Shown piece by piece: positions 20,690 to 33,245 of a DNA stretch of 64,000 bases. Made by a program: the position numbers and the translations under genes. Source of the stretch: Gigaspora margarita (Eukaryota; Glomeromycota; Glomeromycetes; Diversisporales; Gigasporaceae); the NCBI GenBank assembly GCA_009809945.1, contig WTPW01000070.1, positions 39,686 through 103,685 of the forward strand. Direction: 5' to 3'. Position 1 is the stretch's first letter. The number at the start of each line of letters is the position of its first letter. The notes under the pieces are model-generated. The model did not search any database. It was not told where the DNA came from and worked only from the letters and a program-made list of their open reading frames with translations.

Positions 20690-21430
20690 AATTGTGAATG
20701 TTAGATTAACTAAAATATATATTAATAACATGCGTTAGTGAGTTGTATGCTATATATTGCCAAAATAGTAAGATTTGTAACTAAATTTTTACAGTATCTT
20801 ATGGTAGAAACCATAATAATTCCAATGCAAATTAACACAAGCTTACAGTAATTTATATAATACAGGTTAATGCAAACTCAATCCTAACTACACATGATGT
20901 GTTGAATAGGTTTACAGCAGAATTTTTTATAGTTATTCGCAATGATTCCAATACAAGCTAACTCTTAACTTGCAATATAATTCTAATACAACTAACTCAG
21001 TAAATCACATAAAAAATAAAAAACAGTACCAATGCAAACCATCTCTAACTGATACCATGGCAGCTAAAATAGTATGTTTTTTATTAGGATTTTTATGGTA
21101 ACTCATGACAAAAATCATAATAATTTTAATATGATAATTTTATTACAAATTAATTCAACCTTAATCACATATTGTATCACCAAAATAGCAGGTAGGCTTT
21201 GCAACAGAATTCTTTACAAAAGAACTAATAACTTCAATATAAACTAATTCAAATATAACCTAATAGAAATCAAGGTAATTCTAATACAAACTAATTTAAC
21301 TACATTGTGGTTACAAGAATAGCAGGTAAGGGTTACAGAATTTTCTTACATAACTTAGTAGAATTATGAAAATTTTAATGCAAGCTTACCCTAACTCTTG
21401 ATGAAAATCATGACAATAAAAAATTCCAGT
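20690..21430. repeat. Degenerate ~110-bp tandem repeat E
   Basis: Diverged units contain AATTCCAATGCAAACTAACTC, ACCATAAT and GCCAAAATAGTA-type motifs. The same motifs recur at about 56560-56790 and 58180-58400. No coding sequence. Confidence 0.5.
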
Positions 21431-21470
21431 ATCAGAGGCATGGACAAAAAACTAAAATATAGTATTTAAA

Positions 21471-21610
21471 TCTGCTGAGTAAAGCAAGACCAAAACATAA
21501 AAATGTAAGGCTAGTTTAAGATGGCTGAGTGAAGTGAGGCCAAAATGCTAGCTTAATGCCACTGAGCGAAGCAAGGCCAAAACATAAAAATGTAAGGTTA
21601 GCTTAAAACA
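21471..21610. repeat. ~48-bp minisatellite, three units
   Basis: Units of the type GCTGAGTGAAGTGAGGCCAA, then AACATAAAAATGTAAGGCTA, repeat about three times. Confidence 0.6.
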
Positions 21611-22666
21611 AGTCCATTATACATGTTATACACTAAGAATAGTTGATTTGGGTATAAACACTAATCTGATTTTTAAACATTAGCTTAGTCAATTTATTAA
21701 ATTTAAGTCGACTATAAACAATATTGACTGTGCCATATCTAGTATGCTATCTACAAATCTAATTATATAGTTGGTTAATATTTGGCAACATAGCCGCTGC
21801 ATGATCATGTGCTAGTTTATATTTAATTTTTAATTTAGATGATGGTCTTAACGTCAACCCACCTTAAGATTCTAAATAAAGCTCCAGCATTGAATAAATG
21901 TCCTTTAAAGGTTTCTTTAATTGGAGTCATTGAAGAGGTGCCTAAATTTAAAAATGAGGAGAATGCTATTATTAAAGTTTCAATTACAGACTATTCTCAT
22001 TGATATTACAATTTTATTGTTACTGTTGTTTTTTGATATTTGGATTCACATTTTAAAGGATTGGCAAGTTTTATTTGTCCAAGAGAATCAGTGATTTTTG
22101 TTGTTGGTCAGATGGAGATTATAGAAAATGTTTTGTATATTTTTGGTCAAAATGTTAATTTAGTTGATACTTGGTTTAATAGTAAGAAAAGATAATACAA
22201 TATTCATAATGAAATGCCATTGGCGTCAACAAATTCAGCTCAGTCTAAACTGTTATCTGTTCACAAAAATATTTGTAAAGATATAGGTTCAGAGGAAATA
22301 TATAAGGTTTAGTATATAAGTATTTAATGTAATATTATTTAGTATTTTTAAAGGTTTGTAATTAAATTATTTTATTTTTAGCATGTTAAAGTTGAGGAAA
22401 TGGATAAAAATGCTGAAGATATATATATAGGTAAGAATAGTAATAGTTCGAATAATAATAATAGTAATGATGATGGTCAAAAAAATGAAGGGGATACAGA
22501 GATCGATCAAGTGGATAAGGTTAAAAAGAAAAAAAATAAAAACAAAAAAAATTTAGGTAGTAAGAAGAGTAATAATCATGGTATTCAAACTGTAATTTAT
22601 AATACCAGAAAATCATCTAAATCAAAAATAGATCTTAATAATGATGGTAGTGAACAATTATATTAG

Positions 22667-23020
22667 CCATAAAGGGCGTTGATAGTGTTTTTGTATTATA
22701 TTAAACAATGTACAATTTATGTTCAATTGTAATTCGAATAAATATTTTGAAGTATAGAAAGTTAAAAATAAAAAATCACTAAATAAAAAATTTTTCTCGT
22801 TAATAAGTGATATTAGAGATATGGGTTAATTTTTGGTTGGATATTGTTATAGTTAAAAACAGGGTTACAATATTCAAATACATACATTGTGTGCGGTATA
22901 ACAATTAAGAAAAATAAAGATAGAAGTAGTTAGCCATACAGAAGAAATGGTAAAAGAAAAAAGCGTGCAATAATACATAAATTGGTTTGTAATAATGTAA
23001 AGATCATGATTGGAAGGTAA
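22667..23020. other. Spacer, no gene seen
   Basis: 3' flank of the gene ending at 22666; AT-rich, with nothing recognised. Confidence 0.3.
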
Positions 23021-24487
23021 TTACTGTATATTTCTAAAAATAAGCTACTCCGAAAATAAGCTACCCCCTTGGTTTTGACCAATAAACCTAAAAACTTGTT
23101 TCACCTGAAAATAAGCTACCTCACTTTTTTTGAACCAAAACAATAATAAAATTTTTTGTTCCGAAAATAAGCTACCCCCTTTTGTCATTGCTCAAATATC
23201 CGTAAATATTTTAAATGGAAAAACAGATAATGGGTTGCACTAGTGCATATATGCAATAGTGGGAATAATCGATTATTTTATTCCCACCATTGTATATATA
23301 TGCATACTTACCCCTGAAAACTATTCTGCCCGCCCTTCTATTGTAAAATATCTATCTGTCCCACCACTTTTCCACCCGTAAACGAGTCATCTGCCCCATT
23401 CTTTTACCTGAAAAGAACCTATTATTTACCAAACTAATTCTCACCTGCTCATAAAAAANCTATAAATAAATAAATAAAATAAATAAGTAAACAAACAAAG
23501 AACGAATGAAATATTTAAAAATTAAGTTAAAAAAAAAAAATAATTAAAATAATAAATTAAAAAAAAATTTTAAATTAATTATTAAAGAAAACGTTATTTA
23601 AATAAAAATAATAAAAAAATAAATAGATTAAAATAAAAANNNNNNNNNNNNNNNNNNNNNNNNNNNNNNNNNNNNNNNNNNNNNNNNNNNNNNNNNNNNN
23701 NNNNNNNNNNNNNNNNNNNNNNNNNNNNNNNNNNNNNNNNNNNNNNNNNNNNNNNNNNNNNNNNNNNNNNNNNNNNNNNNNNNNNNNNNNNNNNNNNNNN
23801 NNNNNNNNNNNNNNNNNNNNNNNNNNNNNNNNNNNNNNNNNNNNNNNNNNNNNNNNNNNNNNNNNNNNNNNNNNNNNNNNNNNNNNNNNNNNNNNNNNNN
23901 NNNNNNNNNNNNNNNNNNNNNNNNNNNNNNNNNNNNNNNNNNNNNNNNNNNNNNNNNNNNNNNNNNNNNNNNNNNNNNNNNNNNNNNNNNNNNNNNNNNN
24001 NNNNNNNNNNNNNNNNNNNNNNNNNNNNNNNNNNNNNNNNNNNNNNNNNNNNNNNAAAAAGCGTAAAAAAAAAAATTTAAAATAAAAAGAAACATAAAAA
24101 AAAAAATTAAAAAAGAAAATAAAAAAAAACAAAAAAAAATTAAAAAGCGTAAAAAAAAAAATTTAAAATAAAACGAATAAAAAAAAAAAACAAAAAAATA
24201 AAGCAAATTAAAGAAGGTAATATGTACATTGTACGTACATACTGGAGATCTACAAGTGCCTAACAGCACTTGCAGCGATGTATGTACATACACATGTACC
24301 TATTTCCAAATTAATAGGGTACGTGTGAGAATTTTTTTAAAATTTTTTTTAAACACCCGATAATAAGCTACTCCTACGATTGAGTATAAATCCTTTAAAA
24401 CCTGTATATCCCAAAAATAAGCTACCCCTGGTTTTTTACTTAAAATCGTCCAAAAAAAGGTTGCTTATTTTTGGGAATATACGGTAA
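23021..24487. mobile_element. TIR element with AAAATAAGCTACCCC repeats, contains gap
   Basis: Left end TTACTGTATATTTCTAAAAA then TAAGCTAC; right end in reverse TTACCGTATATTCCCAAAAA then TAAGCAAC. The motif AAAATAAGCTACCCC repeats near both ends (23055-23180, 24360-24435). The middle is A-rich and includes an unsequenced stretch. A third end of this family lies at 1318-1384. No coding sequence visible; the superfamily is unclear. Confidence 0.65.
23640..24055. other. Assembly gap (N run)
   Basis: 416 unknown bases inside the TIR element, flanked by A-rich simple sequence on both sides. Confidence 0.99.
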
Positions 24488-25115
24488 TATGTAATACATA
24501 AAGAATGTGCAATTAAATAAAAGTTAAATGAAGTATATTTAATTAATGATATAATTTTTTATAGCTAAATAACAATTTATAAAGGACAATAGAATAGCTT
24601 TTGCTTAACGTTAAGAAAAAAATTTAGTTATTAATAATTTTTACTTTTGTGTCGAGATGTGGATATCTTATATTGATATGCGATTATTAATATTTGCAGT
24701 TATTATAGATATGATAGGCATGTTAATAGTTGTATGTATATTAAATAAGCATAACTTTTATTATTTAATCATAATCATATATAAGGTAATTTTTGAATTA
24801 TAGTACTAATATTATGTTAATACCGTTAATGATAGGTCTTATGCAAAAGGAAAGGGTTTAATAAGTTGTATAGCTAGTTTAATGATATACATTATTTACA
24901 TCAAATAAAGTAAATTATGCACCAGATAATATATGCTGAATCTGTAGAGAGAATAATATTTTTGAATACATTATACTTTAAATAGTTCTTGTAGGCTAAA
25001 GATTATAAAAATATCTGATTTAGGCATACTATTAATCGTTACATAAGGTACAAATTTGTATTAAATCGTAAATTAATTGCTAAAACAAATTAGGTAGATA
25101 ATATTTTTATTTATT
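24488..25115. other. Spacer downstream of the Helitron helicase
   Basis: AT-rich. It should contain the 3' end of the Helitron (a short hairpin followed by CTRR on the minus strand), but I could not pick one out with confidence. Confidence 0.3.
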
Positions 25116-28100
25116 TTATAGGTTTAGACTAAGTACTTCAGGATATACTACGTTTTTAGTATAATATTCATTATTATTTTCATTAAAGGAAGAAAGTAGG
25201 ATAAACAAATTTTTTGGATTAATAACTGAAGACAGCGCAACATATAACTAACTATGGGAAAATACAGGTTCATATAAATAGATGCCAACAGAATCTAATG
25301 TCTGTCCTTGGCTCTTGTTAGTGGTCATAGCAAAGGCAGGTATTACAGGAAATTGTCTGCAATGAATGTAAAAAGTAGTTCATTATTGTTTGAAGAAAAT
25401 GGTATACATGGAAGTAAAACTTGAGTGTGAGTATATGGTCCTTGTAAAATCTCTTCCTCTAATACATGTTTGTGAACTGCTCTGCAAATTAGGCATGTGC
25501 CATTGCATAGGCCTTGTGCTTGATTGATATTGTGTAATAGCAATAGGAGAGCCAATTTTGAGATTAAGGTCATGAGGAAGAAACCCTGATAACATTAATG
25601 TGTTTAGAAACTCTACAGGAAAGAGATTTGTTTGAGTAGAATTTGTTGTTGCAGGATCTAAGGTATCTGCACTAAGACAATGGTGAATGTTTCCAGGAAA
25701 AGAATCCATAATAATATTATTAATTTCAATCACATGCTTATTTTGGAGGACTAAGATTATTTGGTTGAGTAATATTTCTGGATTATAAAGTAAAGTGTTC
25801 AAATTTGGATATATAGCAGTTATGAGATCTGATAATAAAGTAGAATATAAAGCTATTTCAAAAGGAAGATTAATAATATCATCTGTATTAGCAAAGGTAC
25901 ATGCACATCCTTCACCAACATCAAGAAGCCAGTTAGAAAATTTAGTTTGCATATCAAAATCAGATGTGTTTGCAATACATTGAAGGCGCATATTAATTGT
26001 TAAGTTCATTAATAAAAGATGTGACCAGAGTGGAGATTTAGAGATGCATACAGAAACTGTTTCTTCACGACTACCTTTTGGAACAATAGGCAAAGTCTGC
26101 CTGGAATCACCACCTAAAATAATTATTTTTCCACCAAAAGGAATTGTTTCTAAAGCAGGATCAATAGCTTTCATAATATCATGTAGTGACCGATCTACAG
26201 CTTCAAGTGCATAACGATGAGTCATAGGTGCTTCATCCTATATAATTAGAGTAGCACATTGTAAAAGGCATGCCAATTGTAAATTATGTAAAATAGTGCA
26301 AGTAGAATTTTCATTAGGGTTTATAGAAATTTTTAGCTGCAAATGTGCTGTTCGCCCTCCTTCAAGAAGCAAAGCTGCTATACCCGAAGATGCAACTATT
26401 AAAGCAATAAGTTCTTTTTTTGTATCTATTCAAGAAAAACAGAATATAAAAATGTTTTTCCTGAACCACCAGGTCTGTCAATAAAAAAACATTTATTATA
26501 TTTATTGATTATAGCTTCTGTAACTGCAAAAAATATTTTACGCTAATCTTGATTCAATTTATTTTCATTAGTCTCAAAAAATTGAGCAATAATATGTGTA
26601 TTATAACTTAATTCTTCACGAATAAGTCGATCTGATTCTTCTAAAAGGTTAGATAGAAGAGGCATAGGCAGAAATTCTTCAAGAGAATGATCTCGAAGAC
26701 AAAAAATACTTTGTAAGTATTGTAAAGCATAGTTCTTAGCACTTTTAGCAAAGTTAATATGAGGATTATCTGCAGTACAATGTAAATATAAAATATCATC
26801 TGTTAATGTATCCAAATATTTATTTCAAAGTTTGTTAAAGTGAGTAGGCCCACAAAACAAAAGAATAGTTGCAAACAAATATCTAAGTTGTGATCCTGAT
26901 TGAAGCATTGAAGCTTCTTTTAAACATTCATCCCATTCTCTATCATCTTGAAGAAGTTCTAATGCATCGCAGGTTTCTTTAAATGTATTGTATATAACTT
27001 CATTTATAGTATGAAGATTTTTGAAAGAAGTAGCATCTTTTACAATGTTAAGTAACATGCGAAGAAAATATTTTTCACCTGCTAAAGGTTGAACAAAGTA
27101 TATGTGACCAATAGTATTTCCCTTTTTGCAAGAATTCCATTTTTTTAATCTAGAATTCCATACAAATTTAGTAGGAAAATCAGAATAAATAAGTTCTTTT
27201 GCAAGATGCTTATAAATTGGATTATTAGTTGCTATAAACCACTCAGTAAGAGTTGTTTTTTCTATATTAACTTGTTGTAAAATATCAATAGGAGTTTCTT
27301 TATCTTGGAAAGTGACATAATGCTAACCAGGAAGGTGAATTTGTAATTATTGAACATTAGATTTCTCTTCATGCAAGGTAAATTGAAAGATTCGCTATGT
27401 TGCTTCTGATGCAGATATATATCGAGCATCTTGGTATAGTTTTAACTCATTTGTTAAATTATAGGTAGTGTTATTTTCAGAGCCTGATGATATTTTAATT
27501 GTTGCACGATCATGTTCTTTATATACATATTTGTAAAGGTACTTGATAGCAGTTATTGAGGAGCAAACTTCAATATTTATATGCGCGTTATACTTGATAC
27601 AGAGAGCTTGACAATGTGGTACTACCCATTGATTATCTAAAATTATTTTGTTTACTGTTATAGTTTTGCTATAATCATGTCTTCTATAAATTGGATAACT
27701 ATTTTTACCTTCTGTTGTTGAAAAGCAAAAAGGCTTTGGATAATTTTTTGAGAATTTTCCATTTTTCATACATGGAGCATTGGATTATGTTTACCACATG
27801 GACCATGTATTATAAAATTCGTGACTGTTTTATATGCCAAGGTATCATCTTTATCAGTAATTTCAGCTAAAACGAATTTGTTATAGTCAGATGTAGCATG
27901 GAATTTATTATTAGGGTGTAAAATTAAAAGAAAATGAATGTGAGATAAGCTTCTTTTTTGAAATTTAACTACATCAATATTGCTACTACTTCACCAAAGA
28001 AATTATATTTTGTAATATCTTTAATTAAACTTTTTAACTTTAGATGAAATACACGTGCTATAATATCTGGATGATCTTCTGCTTTTTGACCAAGAATTAG

Positions 28101-30104
28101 CGACATAACAATTTCAGACCATCAAGGGTTATATGTAAATGTAAAAAATATATCTAGTTTTTCTCAGTATTGACATATAGCCATCGAGTCTTGATATAAT
28201 TAATGCATATGTTGAGGTTCACCAGTAAAGCTCACAGGAAGAATTATATGCTGTCCAAATATTGAACACTCTATGTAGTTAAAATTTCCATTTGTATTAG
28301 TGATAGCATTTTGCAAACCTAAGAATCATATAAAATATTGTATAAATATTACAGAATTATACAGAGAAATTGCAAAACATTTATATACTTTGGTATAATT
28401 CTGCACAAATCTGCTTTTGATTTTGAAAAATCTAGTTAAGGCGGCCTTGCTCAATAGTGACATATGCATCTACAATAAATTGTTGAAAAAGGCAACCTGT
28501 ATAATATAGAGCATGAGAAATCAACGGATGCCATTGTAAAATGTAAGCAAATATTGCCTTTGTGTTATTGTTTTTGGATGCTTTTTATTAATATGGGTAT
28601 TATTTTTTATATCTGTATTATTCATATTTCTAACAATAGATATTCCAGGCTGCTATCCATCTTCACCACGTGGAAAAATTAGTAGATATTGTAAAGGTAA
28701 ATAAGCTTTATTTAATTCAGATATACATTGTAAAGAGCCTTTATATTTATGAAAAATAATATCATGGTTAGATAAAGCATTAGCATTTTCAGCGCTGACT
28801 ATTATTGCTGCTACTTCAGAAGCAGCTGGGGTATTGTAACGATGCCATCTTTAGAACTATTCACTTTAATTAAGAGTTTTAATGGTAATGTAGAATTATC
28901 AAAATATATATCATGGGCCTGTCTTAATATTGAAACGTATAGATTTACAGAATTTAAAATTTGTGTTAAATTTTCTATAATAGTTTGATTTAAAGATGGT
29001 ATAATATTTAAATGATTTGTATCTCATGGTCTGTATCATAAATATATAGCTGTACAAAACACGGGTGTATAGAATAAGCCAATAGTAGAAGTCCTCTAAT
29101 AGAATAGTATAATTTGCCATGTATACGAAAATTATATACACCTATAAGAAAAGTTACAGTTATAGCATTTTATTTTAATTTATTATTATTAAAAAACATA
29201 TTTATAACTTATTATTTGATACCTCACTGTCCTGTAATAGATTCATTAATATAAGCAACCAAAGAAAAAAATGCAAATGCTGCATTATAAGCTCAAATAT
29301 TTTTACGAAATTCATGACATTCAGGCATAGGTGGTATGAGTAGTTGCATAAAGATATCCAGAGGTAGAGGTACAGAAGGTAAAACTACACTACCTTTATT
29401 ACAGCAAGTGGTAAATATCGATGTGCTTCATTACCCACTGATTTTTCTTCTAACCAAATTTAGTATTATAGTAATAGCAAAATCGGGAAATTTTTAATAT
29501 AGATAAATATCGATATATAACAATTAATTAATATATATCAATTAAAAATTAACGATATATATCGATAAACTAGTTATATATCGATATGTATCTATAATCG
29601 ATATATAGCATAAATAAATATAAATCGCTATATATCTATTAATCGATTTTTATCGTATTTATTGAAACCAATATATAGCGATTAATGGATATTAATCGCT
29701 ATATAGTTGAAAACAGATTTTCGTTATATTACGTAATGTGCCGGATCCAGTTTTTTTGATCTTTTTTTTTTATTTTGATTCTCGATCTTATTTTTTTCTA
29801 TTTTTAAACTTTTTTTCATTTTGATTTTTGTTTTTTTGTATTATTTTTATTTTTTTTCATTCTTAACGGCATTTTTTTTTTATTTTAACGTTTTTCTATT
29901 TAACGTTTTTTTTATTTAACTTTTTTTTTTGTTTTTTTTTTTCTCACATATTTTTTTTATTTTTATTTTATTTTTTTATTATTTTTTATTGTTTTTTTAT
30001 TTTATTTTTAATTTTAAATATCGCTTTATTTATTTTTTAATTTTAAATTTTTTTTTATTTATAATTTTAATTTTTTTTTTATTTTATTTGTATTCTAATC
30101 TTTT

Positions 30105-30790
30105 TCTTTGTGACGCTGGTAATGGAGATTCAGGAGGTACAAAAAGATAAGTACCGTTTGCTTTTTTGTTTCTTTAGTGTTTTTTATTTCTTTTGCTAAC
30201 CTTTTTTTCTTGTAGATTCGCGTTTAACTGGTGTACTGAAAATGGCGCCAGAATGGAAATTTGGGAACCAGAACTAGTACAAAAAGATAAGTACCAGTTC
30301 TTGTTTTTTGTTTTTTCATTGGTTTGGTTATTTTTTACTACGTTTTCTTTCTTGTAGGTTCATGTTTAGCTAAGGTTCTAGAATCATGTCGCGAATGGAG
30401 ATTTGGGAACCGGAACTGGTACAGAAGATAAGTACCAGTTCTTTCTTTTGTTTCTTCAGTGATTTGTTTCGTTCAGGTTCGTGTTTCATGGAATAGCACC
30501 GGGAATGGAGATTTGGGAACCGGAACTGGTACAAAAAGCAAAGTACTGGTTTTTTTTGTTTGTTCTTTTTATTTTTCAGTTTATTTTTTCATTTCACTAA
30601 CAATTTTTTTTTGTAGGTTCGTGTTTCGTTAGAATAATAAAATGGCGCTTGAATTAGAGATTCGGGAACCAGAACTGGTACGAGAAGGTAAGCACTAGTT
30701 TTTTGTTTGTTCTTTCATTTTTTCAAATATTTTTTCATTCGACTTCCCTTACTTTCTTGTAGGTTCATGTTTCGTTGTGTGCTGGAATAA
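30105..30790 (+). repeat. Tandem array of exon-intron-like units
   Basis: About five units of ~120-150 bp. Each has a T-rich run, an acceptor-like TTTCTTGTAG or TTCAG (ends near 30215, 30358, 30476, 30616, 30762), ~60-70 bases with GAATGGAGATTTGGGAACC and GGAACTGGTACAAAAAG, and a donor-like element (GATAAGTACC three times, GCAAAGTAC once, GGTAAGCAC once). The exon-like parts are GC-richer than their surroundings. The last unit keeps a proper GT donor. Confidence 0.7.
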
Positions 30791-30799
30791 GTGATGACT

Positions 30800-31215
30800 T
30801 TCTTGTGTTTGTATGCGTTCATGTGAATTATAGCATTCTTACGGTATTCTTGTATATGTTCTTGTGGTGAAGCGACAGCGTTCTTGTAGAATTAGACAAT
30901 GTTCTTGAGGTGAAGCAACGGCGTTCTTGTAGAATTCGACAATGTTCTTGTGGTGAAGCAACGGCGTTCTTGTAGAATTTGACGACATTCTTGTGGTGAA
31001 GCGACGGTGTTCTTGTAGAATTTGATGACGTTCTTGTGGTGATTATACGGCATTCTTGTGGTAAAGTGACGATGTTCGTGTAGTAACTTGGATGGCGTGT
31101 TTGTAGTGAATAAATGGTGTGCTTGTAGTCAATTGATAGTATTCTTGTACATGTTCTTGTGGTGATTTAATGGTGTTATTATGGTAAAGCAATTGTGTTC
31201 TTGTAGTGAATTGAT
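30800..31215 (+). repeat. ~42-bp GTTCTTGTAG / GTTCTTGTGG minisatellite
   Basis: About ten units of the form GCGTTCTTGTAGAATTTGAC, then GACGTTCTTGTGGTGAAGCGAC. The TTCTTGTAG word is identical to the acceptor-like end in the preceding array, suggesting this block arose from it. Confidence 0.75.
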
Positions 31216-31831
31216 GAAAATATAATATTGTAATAAAAAAAAATTTATATTATATACTGATATATAGTAATTATGTAATGTAAAATATAAAGTTTTTTAA
31301 TAAATTAAAAATTTTTTAAATCAAATTTTTTTAATTATATATTTATTATTATTATTTATCAAAATATTAATTGTTTTTATATTGATTATATATCGATTAT
31401 TAACTATTATGGATATATATCGATTATAATCACTATTGATATATTGGTTATATATCGATTAATATCTATATCAGATATATATTGATTACTATCACTATCG
31501 CTAATAATCGGCAGGGGTATTTAGTATCGATATATATCTTATCAGTTAGTAATCGATATATATCTATATATAAAATTTGCCGATGAAGAATAAACTATAT
31601 TACCTATCACGTGTCTTTTATCAAATGAACATAAATTATAACATGAATTTTTATCTTTCCTTCTACACCCAAATTGCTTATTAAATTTTTTTTCTAGTGT
31701 TTATGATTCCCTACGTTCTTTTAATTTTTTATTCTATTCTTCTTTCTGTTCAGCAGTTTGTGCAGCCCAATGTTCTCTTTTCTTTTTATTGCAGCATCTC
31801 AGTTGTCAGATAATAATTTCACTGGTGGCAT

Positions 31832-32297
31832 TTTATAATAATATTGTTAACTTTGAGAATTGTATTTTTATTTAAAATCAGAACTATTGTTAATTGTTAT
31901 GATATATATTATTATTAATGCTGCTATTAAATTTTAATTTTAGGCCAATTGTTAAATAATGAGTATTTATAGATTAAAACTTTCAATTTTGTTTCACTAT
32001 AATTGAAATGGCTACATTTTTTATTATTTGGTTTGTAATTATTTATCATCAATTTTTTTTTAGAATTGTTATTCCATTATCAGATCAGTTTTATAAATTT
32101 CGAACATCGATGTTGGATTAAATTCAAATACTATTATTAGCTAGTTTATAAAGTTCAATTATCAACTCCAATAATTTATCAATCAATTTACAACAAATAC
32201 TACCTTTTTTTTTAAGAAGCAAAACATAAATTAAATCGATAGACGTAACAATTTAATTACAATAAACAACTTCGTCTCTAACTTTGACATGATATTT
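31832..32297. other. Spacer upstream of the Helitron start, no gene seen
   Basis: AT-rich; should include the 5' end of the Helitron on the minus strand. Nothing else recognised. Confidence 0.3.
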
Positions 32298-32700
32298 GCA
32301 ATTTAATCATTCAAGAGCATATCTGTTGGTAAGTTGTACAAATACACATATTATTAATACATCGTGGCTAAATAATTAAAAGCTATTTTTAAACTGGCAA
32401 ACCAGATCGAACTATGTAAGTCAAACATATTTATCAAAAACAGGATATTTTTACACAAAACATGTCCAAACAACCTTAATCTACATGTACAAATCCTTGC
32501 AATTTAATATCATTCAAAAGCATATCTGTTTTTGGTAAGTTGTACAAATACACATATTATCAGTACATCGTGGCTAAATAATTAAAAGCCATTTTTAAAT
32601 TAGCAAACCATATCGAACTATGTAAGTCAGAAATATTATCTAAAAAAGAATATTTCTGCACAAAACATGTTCAAACAACCTTAATCCACATGCGCAAATT
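32298..32700. repeat. ~200-bp tandem duplication
   Basis: Two adjacent copies (about 32298-32490 and 32494-32700) share GTAAGTTGTACAAATACACA and the ACATCGTGGCTAAATAATTA stretch with few changes. No coding sequence is evident. Confidence 0.75.
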
Positions 32701-32943
32701 CTTTGGACATTCCTCATTTGCATATATTTGTAACATATTTAAATTTTTAGATAATCAAATACCAAAGAAGAAACTTTAAAGAATGTTTGGTTGCAATAAA
32801 ATACCCTTACAGGATATAACTTGATTTAAGTATTACAGATATCAAAAACGTAACTTTAAAAGGTGGATGGCATATGATGTTCTTTTAACATATAGTATAA
32901 GATATCAAAAACATGTAGAATATATAATGCATTAAAGGTGGTT

Positions 32944-33080
32944 TTTAAAGGAGATAGCTACAAGGACAATATTCATATGCTTATGGGCACAACAACGACT
33001 GGCATTACTAAAATACACTTAACTCCAACCTGAATTTAGGCCATTTTGTGCCCATAAGTCACAGAATGTTGTGCTTGTAG
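32944..33080. mobile_element. Short palindromic element
   Basis: CTACAAGGACAATATTC and TTATGGGCACAA on the left pair with TTGTGCCCATAA and GAATGTTGTGCTTGTAG on the right. A related copy at about 35690-35765 was later interrupted by the element at 35767. Confidence 0.55.
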
Positions 33081-33245
33081 TTTTTTCTAATAAATAACAA
33101 TTTTTATTTTTACTTCTATTAAATTATATTATTTATTTTTAATATAAGCTATGATTATATAGAGCCAATCTTTGTAAAGTCATACTTCTTTATAATTATC
33201 TAAGTAGTATGTGCCCAACTGGGTAATTATATGGGAGAACAACTG
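33081..33245. mobile_element. Right end of a family-A element
   Basis: Ends TTATATGGGAGAACAACTG followed by TA, the reverse of the family-A left end. It aligns with 37340-37523 (CTTCTATTAAAT, TATATAGAG, TAAGTAGTATGTG). A separate family-A left end starts only nine bases further on. Confidence 0.6.

Larger units (their letters stand above)
18468..22666 (+). pseudogene. Multi-copy Glomeromycotina-type protein, three exons, broken
   Basis: Exon 1 is 18468-18722 (start MPCNADTIVKIKVVKETEKE). Its donor GTAATT joins an acceptor at 21837-21838, so that RPR continues as MMVLTSTHLKILNK. Exon 2 (21839-22306) contains KCPLKVSLIGV and ESVIFVVGQMEIIEN; a 75-bp intron follows. Exon 3 (22382-22666) is hydrophilic, rich in Asn, Lys and Ser, and ends SEQLY. 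I recall near-identical N-termini in a repeated hypothetical family of Rhizophagus; its function is unknown to me. Exon 2 has in-frame stops at 22001, 22034 and 22193, so this copy is probably dead, although exons 1 and 3 are open. Intron 1, at 3116 bp, is swollen by at least three miniature elements. An alternative is a short 100-residue product reading through to 18770. Confidence 0.65.
29483..31583. mobile_element. 2101-bp TIR element inserted in the Helitron gene
   Basis: Ends TCGGGAAATTTTTAATATAG and, inverted, TCGGCAAATTTTATATATAG, followed on both sides by long runs of GATATATATCGATTA-type sequence. Helitron coding sequence stops at one end and resumes at the other. The interior has a T-rich stretch, a tandem array of exon-like units and a TTCTTGTAG minisatellite. 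It has the same terminal family as 39741-42772. No target duplication is evident and no transposase is seen. Confidence 0.75.
25116..31831 (-). pseudogene. Helitron Rep-helicase, broken and interrupted
   Basis: Rolling-circle transposase of a Helitron, reading leftward from the ATG at 31831. N-terminal basic region (REHWAAQTAEQKEE, 31600-31831); then, past a 2.1-kb insertion, CCNKGSVVLPSVPLPLDIFM and ECHEFRKNI (29290-29420), YNTPAASEVAAII (about 28810), YLPLQYLLIFPRGEDG, and FIVDAYVTIEQGRL. A probable intron (about 28320-28395) leads to LQNAITNTNG. The Rep HUH core is LSHIHFLLILHPNN (about 27930), followed by INIEVCSSITAIKYLYKYVY. The PIF1-type helicase has Walker A DRPGGSGKT (about 26480), DEAPMTHRYALEAVD, GGDSRQTLPIVPKGSRE (about 26090) and the C-terminal [20 protein letters not shown]. 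Several stops (for example before DEAPM) and frame changes (for example near 25560) make it non-functional. Confidence 0.9.

Noticed and set aside
23575-24293. Long Phe-rich open frames across the N run
   Set aside because: They are simple A/T sequence read through unknown bases, with no protein-like composition outside the gap.
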